Assembly: GCA_012295225.1 (NCBI GenBank)
Contig: WMKK01000008.1
Location: 186,001-250,000 of the forward strand
From: Ostreococcus mediterraneus
Lineage: Eukaryota; Chlorophyta; Mamiellophyceae; Mamiellales; Bathycoccaceae
Direction: 5' to 3'
Length of the DNA: 64,000 nucleotides
The notes below the pieces were generated by a model. That model was not told the origin of the DNA and ran no database searches. It saw only the letters and a list, made by a program, of their open reading frames with translations. A program made the position numbers and the translations under genes. Of this stretch, positions 29,101 to 38,000 are shown in pieces; positions within the stretch are counted from its first letter, which is position 1, and each line of letters begins with the position of its first letter.

Positions 29101-31657
29101 TGGCATCCAACTCTAATGGATCGCGAAGAAACGCACGATTGCGTCCACCAAGTTTTCCTAAAAGCTGCATCGCCTTGGCGCCGAAAGGTGACCCACTTTG
29201 CTGCGGTTTGAGCATCGCCCAAAGCGCGAGCATCAAGTCGGATTCAACTTCAGCGATGCACGGATCTAAGAACTCCGGATTAAGTGAATCGACCCAGAAC
29301 TCTAATGTTCGCAAACCTAATAGATTCAACTCGCTCACTGGCGCGCGCAACGCCTTGCATAGCGGAGTCGCAAGCTTCGGTAAATGTGGGAGAATTGACG
29401 ACAAACGCGCCGGCAAAATTAAACACAGTTCGACGACAGTGTCGTGCAAGTCGTGCGGGTCTGGTCCATCAAGCAAAGAAAGTAAACAATCCAAAGTTGG
29501 CCCTAAAATAGGCACAACTTCACGATAAAGCACGTCGAACTTGGCTTGCGCCATGGCTCGAAACAAGTACCGTAATAAACGCACGTACGCCGACGGATTC
29601 TCAATGTCTCGAATAGCTTTCAAACACGACTCAATCATTGGAATTACGTGCGCCGCGAGAACTGCTTCACAGTTACTATGCTTGCTAACTGCATGTAAAA
29701 GCAAAGAGAAGAGCTTGAGCACCAGTTGCGCTTCTTGCGAAGATGGATCATTGAGACACGTCAGCTTTTGTTCCAATAAGTACGTCACCAGGGCGTCAGC
29801 AAAGTATTTGCACAGCTTTTGATTTCCTAAAAGCAAGTGCGGAACTTGAACCATCGTCGGCAACTCGAGCATTCCCTTGAAGAAGTGATCAAAGTGCAAG
29901 CAAATGATGTCAACGAAATTCCTCGCCTCCAAAACCACCAACGCCTCTGAAAAGTGAGCGCACATTTCGGAGCACTCTGTGCCTCTGAACAACTGCATAG
30001 ATTTCATGCCGTTACGGATGAAACCAGCAGCGCGCTTGAGCTCGGTGTGATTCAATCCAGACGCCGGCGTCACTGCTTCGGGCCCAAAGTTAGTGATGCT
30101 CCATAGCAATGTTTTCATACCAATTGTGAGCGTTTTCACGATCGCCTTCGTGTCCGATAGGGACTTCAACTTCTCGTGACTGGGCATCTTAGGGACTTCA
30201 TCGGTTTTTGCCGAGTCGTCTTTCTCTGAACCGCTCGCGTCGGCACGTTTTGGCGTCGTCGGCGGCATTGCAGCGCGAGTTTCTTGTTCAGATTTTTCCT
30301 TCTCGTTCGGTTGCATTTCATCGTTCACTTTTGCTTTCGCCTCGATAACCTTCTCCAACTCNTCCGCAGTCACTAAGAGCTGAGCGATTTGAGGTCGTAA
30401 CGATCGAAACTTGGCAACCGTGGCGTACAGGATGCGAATCAAGAACTGTCGCGCCTCTGTCGCTTGCGCAGCATCAGCACGCATCCTGAAGATAGACTCA
30501 ACCAAATGATGCATCAGGCGTGCGCATGTCATGTGCGTGGACAATGGCAAAGTGTTATCCTGCATGTTACGGCTGAACACAACAATCGAGCGGCGAATCT
30601 GGGGCAACGTCAACTCAGCCTTCATGTGGTGCACAAGCTCCGCGAGAAATGAGTACGCTAATGGTCGCAAACTTTCGATGCACTTTCGTCCCGTACCAAC
30701 TAATACTTCGTCATCCATCATCAAATCTAAGTGTTGGAAGAATCCTTTGCAAAATGTTTTCGATCCAAGAACGTGCCGAGTCGCCACCAAGAGCTCCTTG
30801 CGCGTCGCGACAACGTCTGGACAAGATTGCAGCAAACCAACGATTGCGGCTGAAATCGCCTCCTGATGCGGCTCAACTAATAATGCATTTCCACGAAGAA
30901 GGTACGTGATGAAACTCACGGTCTTTACTTGTGCGGCTTTCAAATCTATGTAAACATTCTGAGCGTCTTCAGACATTGCACTGAAATCGCCACCACCCAA
31001 CCCCGTGACGTGTACCATGAGCGGTATTATTTCCGCCACGCTACTCTGAATGTTTTGATTGTACAACTGAAACAGCAACATCACAATTAACGGACATTCT
31101 GTCATAACCTTGAAGGACTTTGTGCCTTGTAACTCACACGACGACGGTAACTTGTCCTTCTTTGCCCGCTTGCGACCATCTCCGCCCAACAGCTCGGCAA
31201 TTGTCTCCTCAGTACCTTGGTAAACATCCTTCACGAAACTCAGGAAAGGCAACGCCTTCTTATTCATAGATGGTCTAAAGTTACGATGCAAGTCAAAGAT
31301 GATTCTCAGGCAAAGTAAGGCGTTCTTTTCATTCTCTTCCCGCAATGGCGTCAACGCCAAGTCCAACAGTTCAGTCTCAAACGACCTTAAAATGTCGTTA
31401 AACGGTAGGCGATTCAAAATTTCGAACACAACGAATCGAAGAGTATTCTCATCGTCATCCTCCAACGTCGGACTGGTCAAATTCGTCAACACATCCTTAA
31501 ACGCCGGGAAATAACTCTTCAAAAAGTTGCCATACTCGTTCGAGTGCACGATCTCAATCCCATCCTTCACCGCCGTCGCAACCTCTAAACGCTCCGATGT
31601 CGTCGCTGATTTGTCCATCAATCGCCCGGCATTCGTTTCAAAGTCTGAAGGCCGCAT
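20147..31657 (-). CDS. TRRAP: TRRAP/Tra1 pseudokinase, SAGA and NuA4 coactivator subunit
   Basis: 3836 codons in one uninterrupted frame, the usual TRRAP/Tra1 size. The first 2500 or so residues are helical repeats with no catalytic motif. A FAT region follows, then a PI3-kinase-like fold and a C-terminal FATC (NIRNVARMESTWAPWF). The kinase is dead: where active PIKKs have GDRHxxN it reads GGRTPSKIMF, and DFG is LDFHP, as expected for TRRAP. The protein scaffolds activators onto SAGA and NuA4/TIP60 acetyltransferases. A basic/acidic, lysine-rich disordered insert lies near residues 2010-2100 (GKKGGKKTKKDD). The DNA here is visibly less GC-rich than in its neighbours. One undetermined base lies at 30362. 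Confidence 0.95.
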   Translation of the reverse strand: MRPSDFETNAGRLMDKSATTSERLEVATAVKDGIEIVHSNEYGNFLKSYFPAFKDVLTNLTSPTLEDDDENTLRFVVFEILNRLPFNDILRSFETELLDLALTPLREENEKNALLCLRIIFDLHRNFRPSMNKKALPFLSFVKDVYQGTEETIAELLGGDGRKRAKKDKLPSSCELQGTKSFKVMTECPLIVMLLFQLYNQNIQSSVAEIIPLMVHVTGLGGGDFSAMSEDAQNVYIDLKAAQVKTVSFITYLLRGNALLVEPHQEAISAAIVGLLQSCPDVVATRKELLVATRHVLGSKTFCKGFFQHLDLMMDDEVLVGTGRKCIESLRPLAYSFLAELVHHMKAELTLPQIRRSIVVFSRNMQDNTLPLSTHMTCARLMHHLVESIFRMRADAAQATEARQFLIRILYATVAKFRSLRPQIAQLLVTAXELEKVIEAKAKVNDEMQPNEKEKSEQETRAAMPPTTPKRADASGSEKDDSAKTDEVPKMPSHEKLKSLSDTKAIVKTLTIGMKTLLWSITNFGPEAVTPASGLNHTELKRAAGFIRNGMKSMQLFRGTECSEMCAHFSEALVVLEARNFVDIICLHFDHFFKGMLELPTMVQVPHLLLGNQKLCKYFADALVTYLLEQKLTCLNDPSSQEAQLVLKLFSLLLHAVSKHSNCEAVLAAHVIPMIESCLKAIRDIENPSAYVRLLRYLFRAMAQAKFDVLYREVVPILGPTLDCLLSLLDGPDPHDLHDTVVELCLILPARLSSILPHLPKLATPLCKALRAPVSELNLLGLRTLEFWVDSLNPEFLDPCIAEVESDLMLALWAMLKPQQSGSPFGAKAMQLLGKLGGRNRAFLRDPLELDAKGNPEHGLRMILMFKPETSFLVPLDRCIVLMQHILSTPMIPNIKASEALIRHRRQALAFIRTCLMSVLNLNAGHAFSGTQDDIASALEVAVTNGWGEKVDARQNIESGTSLGNKTKSQLMAEQGVFKQLVVTVIGAECDPLLKETDERFVDNICEHMAMLFVSNALKPESSPPSPVDEDSIERPRLSNLKVLNATLFLDALMTSFEAGKQMHMKATLKTIQTFIDAVLILSKDELVELQALEDSLDKSSGTPKKSKKSKADSVSPMDVDASSYPILAAFIDALMPRLVHCCYRKNHHSIIGGVVALDTMYKCLPAVIMQKQLASVIPALIRAIQSLPVHAASQTKEATEVFLRIIERCVPASATLRGEESSVEAGVAVLVEELCSVSSACSSRAAVEQALVGISKRTNTPMQELLQLKDEMMTALVERPLQSRHVLSQIQMVKFMTFCLSASPPLIKLENNYLVVIQDASSIAESEDQSIMNVETSENERLSTLRQSCVQLLSTALSTPELSSTDATPSLLALRERISTVLFSSLTSRNAAIVAIAKLGLVQVKPHMNKNTLKQSVSPILMNLQHLSKLSIPLLGALEYLLELLSEWFSPTLGEKLLEHIKYWLELDANAPVAPGQFKKSPKDVKLIAAIVNLFHLLPKLRDGKAELKPNEKRLLPYDFISPLVRDIMAIESTMPPESVYSEVNSLYIVPLTKFLAKYPKESVEFFLARIDQPDYFARFIRIIQLPEGNELLKTLCANSSKLMKIIFNVAGESDDELDELATQGVETNSDDKLSYYNGLKLLSTMAILAPEWLSEEPSVIERLEESWSSDDRMERLNNEDTNSLASMMETKYLVKCFISVMRHDRSQVHLLFKLMPVLCNRSSVDYTFVREFITNEVVNLYEPSERKAVFKEFIDQFNEEAEAESDADPQVLVCALQVLVIPMLQKVLVGCQDSSEAMNAAQASLDEDLIDSFVSDVLDPADEDEKTIYSETLRVQLLQLSTLLIRNLPEDLVKHRKELIKFGWNHLKRDESSSKQWAFVNVSYFLQAYQAPEKIILQVFVALLRACQPEQAELVTEALDALTPALPIRLSQGDHKYPIWIRYTKKSLVEDGHSFPQLVHIWNLISRHSKFFYSSRAQFVPQMVNSLSRLGLPTSSSQANRSLSIDLVELIMNWETDRLSGAGDVKHLPSASNPGKRKADESPEKEEEPTTPRRGKKGGKKTKKDDTESKSPGRATRGSRSTKKSSKEDDEENEEMVSDLPETETLKSMPSIGVVDEEFKPSSNMAEIIINFLVRMSFITGESKEPDAKPLNDRALTLLSRALKMWPGVRIKFSFIDKLLNLAKQAGRDQTTTLVMGLLVLKTALLTEEYEFVSENIQQITLLLEPCYASQSKAVHDLLGEVVSASCKALDNSEYAESATELKEALAGLYEKCAGAAGEQAEAPNESQANPSLICVLKVSSALAKHKPSSVDIHLAPLMKLLARLTVELNAASAAGELQTDQPKRGQGPPEVVQPEYGSVAHCMVECIKLISVRVIIASGSEHKQVFLRLLLQLINDKATHGNVLMAILDAMVAWTDDSTLGEPTSEEEKETRAGSLNAKETVLFLSKLAQLTRMGLAITQTQEWEEKLLDTIYKLCAAEGKHDQALRSEVFLKVERTHLLGLRTRRPELRDKFFALYHEAIGKTLFQRLQYILTIQDWDAMADTFWLMQGLDLILSTLAEDERIALAPNSALIPSLLPSDSETKKPVDVPAKPKNAKTASSEVKELIQRNAAFLHDKASIRVADLMTPLRQVATRNANIAYYLWVLIFPIVWATLQREEQLQLAKPMIGLLSKESHLRQAAVRPNVIQALLEGISLSQPQLKIPSELIKFLGKTFNAWHTAIALLENHVVRYPQEARCFDALSELYRLLSENDVLVGLWTQRCQSDITRAGLSLVQHGHWQHAQEVFFKGIQRATAGQAPGVSKTEMCLWETQWLNSAKQLNQWDLISDFSRTVEHSELMVQSMWRLSDWTGVKELMPSGSLNEIKETPEIITVRAFASLVSGRVREAEQHWAHAVKSSLDRWWRLPETGSTCHIPSLHMFNAIAEVQESTRILLELSNTQRRGVQGLVNNRTLVQDIMETWRLRTPNDWDPVPWWSEILMWRGNMHNIMTHAAKQIGEQNPAMLQTTQQLDQLGQRERAWSLNRFATAVRKQRMPEVALAILSRHQGQVEVSEAFAKLREQCQSYLALEDQAVTGLNLLESTSLEFFSPPQKAELFCLRAKFQEQLQEFDSANSSYSTAVSLCKQLSDAWISWGNFCRDRQDDSSANWVQQTATCYLQGVKNNVQEKRHELINIIRMLAFSANSQAVGAALARHIDTLPTWVWIPWIPQLLLSLAHSEAPHVKAILFRVIQAHPQAIYYQLRTCLLERREIAARLTQTARTLAEGKGDDKASVQAAAQRAQEATVAFEAAKELMEALRLRYNNLVGELEVLLSELGTRFACTPEERLLVVVYTLLHRCYKYPAATTGEVPETFKKELVGVCRACFSTDTSMKHSDFVNEYQASYERDLNPEEDTFPSTVAELMMKLKAWKQRLLNDVEDRLPSTLRLEDESVQLRNVTFNEVEIPGQYAGDLSFGIMERFTKLERIGADVFVVRRHGSSYRGLEFVGVDGSSKRFLVQTSLTPAARGEERMVQLLDTLNTVFAKHTETRRRGMCYYTPAVIPAWPQVRLFEDDAAHATYGEVYDVNCARYGREADLPVALFKAALDPAILGEVTGTEEVLELRLKALMEITQKHVTENIFSQYMYKTLPNGSHLWTFKRQLSQQLAMSSFLSALLRIGGRTPSKIMFAKNTGKLFMLDFHPAFDYKGIIEYIEPVPFRLTRNLHTFFTPFGVKGDFVASMASAAQACAAPEADLEAHLELFFRDQLMVWPWRRMNGTSNAPAVNPSPTEIASMARANVQEVLRRLPIIAPAPVPNSAADSTASVQKAVLHLVDAALNIRNVARMESTWAPWF
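30362..30362. other. ambiguous base (N) within TRRAP
   Basis: A single N in the assembly. The codon translates as X, and the frame continues on both sides, so it is an uncalled base and not a break. Confidence 0.99.
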
Positions 31658-32121
31658 CTCGCGTGTCGCGTGCTATCGCTCTAGTCGATTTCACGTCCCG
31701 CGAGCGCCGATTGTCCTGCCCTAGGTTGCCGATCGCGCGTCAAGACTCAAAATGCGGCGACGACGACGCTCGATGGCGCACCGGCCGATGGTTATCACTC
31801 GTATCCGCGCTCACGTGCGTGGTTTGCACGCGACTCGGGCGCAAACGCGGCCGCGCGTGCAGCGCTGTAACGAGAAATGTCAATTGCGATCGTTACAGAA
31901 TTGGCCACCGACGTCAGTCCGATTGGTTGAGGGTATGGGCGCGTTGATGTTTTCCCTCGGCGATCGTTCGACAACGCGCGAAGAGCGCGACTGTCGCATA
32001 CCGTGGCGACGATGACGCAAAACGTGTCAAATAATGAAATGAACGCAAACAGTTGTATATATTAGAACAATACATGGTGAGAGTGAAGCTAGGACGATAT
32101 ATGTTGTAGAAAATTGAAACG
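31658..32121. promoter_or_regulatory. TRRAP upstream region and PI-PLC 3' region
   Basis: About 460 bases between the TRRAP start and the PI-PLC stop, both on the minus strand. The part next to TRRAP is GC-rich and should contain its promoter. The part near 32030-32110 is AT-rich (TTGTATATATTAGAACAATACATGG) and fits a PI-PLC 3' UTR. I see no convincing extra gene, tRNA or repeat. Confidence 0.45.
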
Positions 32122-34068
32122 TTAGCACACGTCGTCGTCCGAATCGGCGCCAGGTTTGACGGTAGCTCCTGGATCAATCGTTGGAGAACGTGCGACGTAG
32201 TCGGCGTCGTCGATCCACGTAAATCTACAGAGCACACCTGCGCATGATTTATGATCGTGGACATATGAGCCGTTGGGTGCAACCATTGGAACCACGCGTA
32301 TTCCAGTGCGCAAGCCGGCGACGGGGACGTCGTAGTGCGCCAGGAACTCATCTCGACTCCCATCTCTATCCATGGCTGAAAACTGTAGCGCTGATAGCTC
32401 TGGCTCGCAAATTTCTATATCAAACGATTCGTCCCAAATTGGTTGCGCACGCGGACCTGTTCTCTGATCTTGATAAATACTCGTACGTTTGGACTTGTGT
32501 GGCCCGACGAGCGCGTGTCGGTCGGCGACGCAACCGTAAACGGAAATTTTGATCAAGCTATCGGGTGCAGTGAGAAAATCGGCATCCTTAAAGTTGTCCC
32601 AACCGATACCAGCATAGACGTGCACGCGTAAAATCCTAGGTTGGATGGGTCGCGAAATCTTAGGATCTCGCAAGTACGCCGGTTTCTTCACGTAGCCGCA
32701 TCCTCCATTCATAGCAAACTTTGCAGCATTCGCCCAAATGTAGCGATCTTCAGCTTGAAAGTTCAACGCAACCAAAGATGCCCCAACGCTCCATGCGGGT
32801 GATGGATCGTAGTTGTTGCTCAACACGCGTTGACCTCCAGGGTAAGTACGCAACAGGTGTCGACTCGTAAACTCTATGATGGTCTTCTCCTTCTCGGAGG
32901 CGAGTTTCTTCTTGACTTTGTTCTCACTCCAAGAGCATGAGAATTTCGAGCTCACCGTTTGCGCTTCTTTGAAACTCTTAAACTTGGCATTTTGTATGGT
33001 GACGATATCAGCAACACCGCTCTTGTCTGGGTCTGATTCATCTGTATCTGAGTCGTAGTCTGAACTATCCGCCTCACCTTGCGGTGCTGAATCGGGCAGC
33101 GAACTGCTGGTCTCAGATTTCCGCCGATTGAACTTTGACTCCGTTATTGATGACTCCATTAATGAATGACCAGGAGATGTACTCGAGCCTTCATTTAAGA
33201 TCGACCGCTTCGACTTTGTGCCCAACGAGAGCGCATTTTTTACAGTGTCGATGGTCTTCGCGAGCGCTCCTTGCACGTCCTGCTTGTGATGCATCTTGTC
33301 GCGGATGATAACCTTGTCCTTGAGTTCGAAGGGACTTGGCCATTCACTCATCACATGGTCTTTCCCATCCGCCGGATACCATAATTTCTCCCCAAAGACT
33401 TCTTTCATGATCCTGGCCATAACCAACCGCTGCGGGCGCGTTGCGTGGTTCTCCAACGTCACAATCACCGGATACCTGCTCGCCACGTGACCATACGTAT
33501 TCACGCATTTGATGGCGTCCTCAAACAGCATCGGTCGCACCGCGGTGCCACCATGCGTGACAATTGGTCCGTTTCTTCCATCATACACGTCCAACTCAAT
33601 CACCCGACAGCCCGATACGAGCGCGCGCTTAATTGCCTGTGTGCCCGACCGCGAAAACAATTGATCCCCCATTAAATACGTGTTATGCGACGAATTAATG
33701 AAATACTGCGACATCTCATCCTTCATCTCCTCGTCATCAACCTCGGTGTGCATCATCGGAAAATTCGACGCCGTCACCACCGCGAGCTTCATCGCCCGTT
33801 TCAACGACACCGTCGTCCCCGGCGCGACGGATTCCAACGCGCGCTCCGCCAGCGCCTCCGCATCCCCCTCACTCTCCCCTTGCACCTCCATCGCCCAACG
33901 CCTAATCGCATCCCGCGTCAACGAACGCTTCCCTTCCCCATCCGTGTCGTAATACCCATCAAACACCACCGCACCCGCGTCAAACTTAGGATTGAACACG
34001 AATTTCCCATCCCAATGCTCGCGTCGCGTTCCTGACGCGCTCACGCACACGCTCGCGCACGCCCCCAT
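32122..34068 (-). CDS. phosphoinositide-specific phospholipase C (PI-PLC)
   Basis: 648 codons from an ATG. An N-terminal EF-hand-like segment (FDGYYDTDGEGKRSLTRDAIRRW) is followed by the X box with YFINSSHNTYLMGDQL (first catalytic His) and IVTHGGTAVRP (second catalytic His). A Ser/Asp-rich linker (about 290-350) precedes the Y box, with SRHLLRTYPGGQRVLSNNYDP and NGGCGYVKKPAYL. A C-terminal C2 domain closes the protein (LRVHVYAGIGWDNF...). This is the plant-type architecture: no PH, SH2 or SH3 domains. It hydrolyses PIP2 to IP3 and diacylglycerol, with calcium dependence expected from the C2 and EF-like parts. It is divergent from the FHA-domain gene. Confidence 0.95.
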   Translation of the reverse strand: MGACASVCVSASGTRREHWDGKFVFNPKFDAGAVVFDGYYDTDGEGKRSLTRDAIRRWAMEVQGESEGDAEALAERALESVAPGTTVSLKRAMKLAVVTASNFPMMHTEVDDEEMKDEMSQYFINSSHNTYLMGDQLFSRSGTQAIKRALVSGCRVIELDVYDGRNGPIVTHGGTAVRPMLFEDAIKCVNTYGHVASRYPVIVTLENHATRPQRLVMARIMKEVFGEKLWYPADGKDHVMSEWPSPFELKDKVIIRDKMHHKQDVQGALAKTIDTVKNALSLGTKSKRSILNEGSSTSPGHSLMESSITESKFNRRKSETSSSLPDSAPQGEADSSDYDSDTDESDPDKSGVADIVTIQNAKFKSFKEAQTVSSKFSCSWSENKVKKKLASEKEKTIIEFTSRHLLRTYPGGQRVLSNNYDPSPAWSVGASLVALNFQAEDRYIWANAAKFAMNGGCGYVKKPAYLRDPKISRPIQPRILRVHVYAGIGWDNFKDADFLTAPDSLIKISVYGCVADRHALVGPHKSKRTSIYQDQRTGPRAQPIWDESFDIEICEPELSALQFSAMDRDGSRDEFLAHYDVPVAGLRTGIRVVPMVAPNGSYVHDHKSCAGVLCRFTWIDDADYVARSPTIDPGATVKPGADSDDDVC

Positions 34069-34302
34069 CGCGCTTCACCCCGCGCGGTGAACGACCGTGC
34101 TCGAGGGGACGTATTTTTTTGCGTCGTTCCGCTCGAACGTGCGGCGCGTCGCGCAGGCGCGCGCGGGGAATTGGCGACGCGGAGGCGAACTGGCGCCGAT
34201 TCAGGAGTTCCGCGACGCCGAATGTCCGAACGACCTCCAGTGGTCCGTGTTTGACATTCGTGATACTCGCGGTGGACCACTCGTCGACGGCACACGGCGC
34301 CG

Positions 34303-34336
34303 CGACGACGACGACGGTGGCGACGACGACGGTAGC

Positions 34337-34368
<32 letters not shown>

Positions 34369-34377
34369 CGACGGTAG
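34303..34377. repeat. (GAC)n-rich low-complexity tract
   Basis: About 75 bases of GAC/ACG triplets broken by GGTAGC interruptions, lying between the divergent PI-PLC and FHA genes. In one frame it reads Asp runs, in another Thr runs. It may be 5' UTR or the very start of the FHA protein. Triplet composition makes spurious open frames here. Confidence 0.85.
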
Positions 34378-34889
34378 CGACGCCGCGCGCGTCATTCGCG
34401 CACCGGGCGGCGCACGCGCGCGCGATGGCGCGGCGTGGGGCGGAGGTGACGCACGCGGTGGCCGCCCGCGCGCGGTGCGGGGCGACGCGCGCGATGGCGC
34501 GGCGCGGGGCGGTGGTGACGCGCGCGAGCGCTGGGTTCGTGTTGAGGAACTGTGGGGATAAGTCTATGGCGCATTTGGATGCGCCAGTGCCGGTGCCGGG
34601 GGATTTGGAGATCAATCAACCGAAGAGCGTGATCGGGAGACAGATGAGCGCGGCGGTGAATTTGCCGATTGAAGTGCCTACGGTGAGTGGGGCGCATGCG
34701 ATGATTGATGTGGTTGATGGTAAGGTGATGGTGACGGATTTGACGTCGACCAATGGGACGTTTATTGACGGGGAGGAGTTGCTGCCCGGCGTGCCGACGC
34801 AACTGTTAGTGGGTGGCGAAGTTATATTCGGGGACGAGTTCTTGGCGAGATTTGAGCTCGTGCAACAGCAAGTCGATGCGGCCAAATGA
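34362..34889 (+). CDS. FHA-domain protein, probably organelle-targeted
   Basis: 175 codons from the ATG at 34362, inside the end of the GAC tract. ATG 34425 is an equally possible start. The frame opening at 34119 begins with TTG and was not used. After an Arg/Ala-rich presequence-like N-terminus, the last 95 residues form an FHA domain: SVIGRQMSAAVNLP, PTVSGAHAMIDVV (SxxHA), DLTSTNGTFIDGEEL (the TNG turn) and GGEVIFGDEFLARFEL. FHA domains bind phosphothreonine peptides. Short proteins with a transit peptide and a single FHA are known from plant plastids, which would fit, but targeting is inferred only from composition. Confidence 0.78.
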
Positions 34890-35086
34890 CTGATCGAAGG
34901 CGTTGTGCCTCGGCGTTGGTGACCGGGTGCGCGCCTCGCCTCGTGAGCGGACTCGCGCGTTGTAATAATATGTGAAGCGCAACACACTTCAAGCTCGTCC
35001 AATGTCGCTTTTTCTCTGCCGTCGGCATCGTGTACACATCATACTATACTTATTATATCGCGCGGCGCGTACCTACTGCATAAAAT

Positions 35087-38000
35087 CTACTGCGGTTGTG
35101 GCCGACTTTGAACGACGACGACGTCGTCGCCGAGGAATCCACCTTCGACGTCTTGCGCCGAACCAAACTCAGATTCTAACGTATTCGCAATCTCGAGCAA
35201 CTTTTTACCGATCGCATTCCTCGCTTCGACACTTGTACTCAAATCTTGGCGCGTGTAATCGACGCACTCAACGACAACTTGACCAGCGTTTGGCGGCGTC
35301 GCGCGGGACCGCAAAGACGTGGCGTGATTGGCGTACGCCAAAACATCAACCTTGCCCGTGTTGCGATCAATCTCAAAGCGCCACGGCGTGCCATCCGTAC
35401 CATTTGCGAGCGTTTCACCTAGTCCAACGCATAGCTCGGCTTGAACAGAAGTCTTACCTCGAATGGGTGACTGCGTGTGGAGCACGAAAGAAAGCGCATT
35501 CGCTGACATTTCCTGCGCAAACACGGCCATGCGCGCGTCTGCTTGTTTTACGCCCGCGACGCGACGAGCGAGAACGGCGCGACGCGAGTACAGTGACGCC
35601 CATACCTCCGATATTGCACGCTGAACGTCTCCGACGTTTACCGCATCGACACCGATGACGCTTTCGTACAATCCCGCGGCGGACATGCCGCTCAAATCTT
35701 CCACGTTTGCGCTCGAGCGCACGACGAGACGCATCCCTGGATCGGCATGCGAGCACACGTGCTCGATGACAGCATCTGGTGGAAGTGTATTTGAGATGAA
35801 CTCTTGCATGGCGGCACACGCGTCGTCAATATTATCGAGAGCGACCGTTTCAAGCGTGGAGAGAAGCTGTGCGAATCGATTCGCATCCCTCACCGCAGCC
35901 TCCATGCAACCGAAAGGTAAAACAAAGCCTTCCGGTGCTTTAAAGTTGCCATGCTTGTGCGCAAGATTCATTAATTGACTGCATGTCGCCGCTTTAGCGC
36001 CTGAATTCATCAGCGTCGCATCTTCAATGGCAATCCAAGTCACTTTATTTACCGTATCACACGCAATCGGCGCAACAGAATCCACCCGCTCATCGGCACA
36101 AGATGCGTTCGAGTCCGAACTCGCATTAAAATCACGTATTTCTGTGCCGTGTGCGGTGGTGGACATAAAAGTCTCCTTACCCAAGCGCTCACGAACCTTA
36201 CTGAGAGCGTCTGCGCTCAACGCGCTCACGAGTGGCGTACGATCCTGCCGAGCGCGAATCGCCAAATGCGACAAGTGCGCGAGCTCCTGGCGCAGAATGA
36301 CCCCCTTGACGTTCAACCCAGCCGATGATATTTCTTCGTCGCCGTCAACTTCGTTGACAAGCGCGATGATATTGTGATCACCTTGTGCGCGTACGGATTC
36401 CGCGGTTAATCGTTCCAGCTCCACGAGCGTCCCTCGCGCTTCGCCGAGCACGATTGGATCGAATCCATCGCCTTGGACTTTTGATTCCACCGCGTACATC
36501 ATCATCGTCACCGTACGCGAGAGTTGAAAGGGTATACCGGCGCGAATGACAGATTCGACAAAGGTACTCCCAATGAACGCATCTAAACCAAAAGCGTTAG
36601 CGAGCTCAACAGGCGCGCGCAAAAATCCATCCATCGCGGCGTTTGTATGCGATTCAATCAGGCGTTTGGTGCGTTGAAGCGTCGCCTTCATGCGTCTCGC
36701 AGATTCATCGTCGCGCGTTGCCGAACCTGATTTTGACCACGTTGCGATCTCTCTCGCCGTCGTACTCGCCTCGAGAGCCTTCCACCCAGACAGACCGATG
36801 TGCTTCAACGCGTACGACGAAACGCTCGAAGCGTAACGCCAAGCCTCATCGTTTCTGTCACCGTCGGCCATCGCATTGGAGGCCTCCATGACGTTATTTG
36901 CACGCGAAAGCAACACGAAAGCGTACTCTTCGAGCGCCATTTCGGCTTGTCGCCATGCATGTCGTTGTCGGACGGATTCGTCGGGGGCATCGTTGCGCAT
37001 GCCAGTGCTTAAACCAGCGCAAAAATAGGCGCGTAATTCAGTGGCAACTTCGAGCGCGCGACGAATTAAATGGCCTTCGTCCCCAAACCACCCATCGTGG
37101 GCATGGTCTAAGCTGTTATGAGCATTAATGAGCTCGGTCACGAGCGGTTGTGACTCCTCATCGAGCGTCTCGACCAAGCTTTCCAAGCGCTCGAAAACTC
37201 CACTGGCGTTGAAGAAGCGCTTGAGCTCCGCATAGAACGTTTTGAATTCTCGAACAAAATCTTCCGAATAATCCCCAGGTGATTGCGTGATTTGCTTAAG
37301 AACCATTTCTGTAGCAACTAAATCCTCCGGACCGGCGTTGCGATGCAACTTGTTCTGAATCGTGTGCTTGATGGTTTGCTTCAAGTCTTGAGGAATGTCG
37401 TTTCGGTGCGCAATGTCGCGAATGCGAGTCAATGGCACGGCCGTGGTGAACTCTTCGTTGAACGAAGGTAACCAAGGGTGGATGTGGCGCATCAACAGTC
37501 GTTCAACTTCACCCAAATCTGTGCCGTGTCTGTACATCGCCCCCTGAATTTGTTCCATACTAATGAAAATTCCACGCCCAACTTTTGCCGGACCGTTTGG
37601 ACGACGGTGACCACCGCTCTCCACACATTTAATCGTCCCCGTGCTCACCCAGCGTAAATACGTCGCACACGCAGCAAGTTTATCGCGCGTGATTTCCCTA
37701 CCGATGCCGATTTCGTTTGCCACGACGGCGAGCTTCTCAAACCACGAACCCCCATCTTTGTCACCCAAAACCACAGCCTTGACGGCACTGCCTTCGGCTA
37801 ATCCGCCCACGTCCCACTTCATCGTAGACGGTCGTTCGTTGGTGTGATCGTTCGCTTGCATTAAGCGCACGTCGCCCGACCACGTCGGCGCGGATTCGGC
37901 TTCTATAACAACCGCCGGCGGAGCCTCAACCGTCTGCGCCTCCACCGGTGCCGCCATGGGAGCGCCTTCGTCCGACGTCGACACATCACATTCACCGTGA

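Noticed and set aside
34097-34561. 154-residue frame across the GAC tract
   Set aside because: Asp runs come from the triplet repeat; the FHA domain is in the neighbouring frame.
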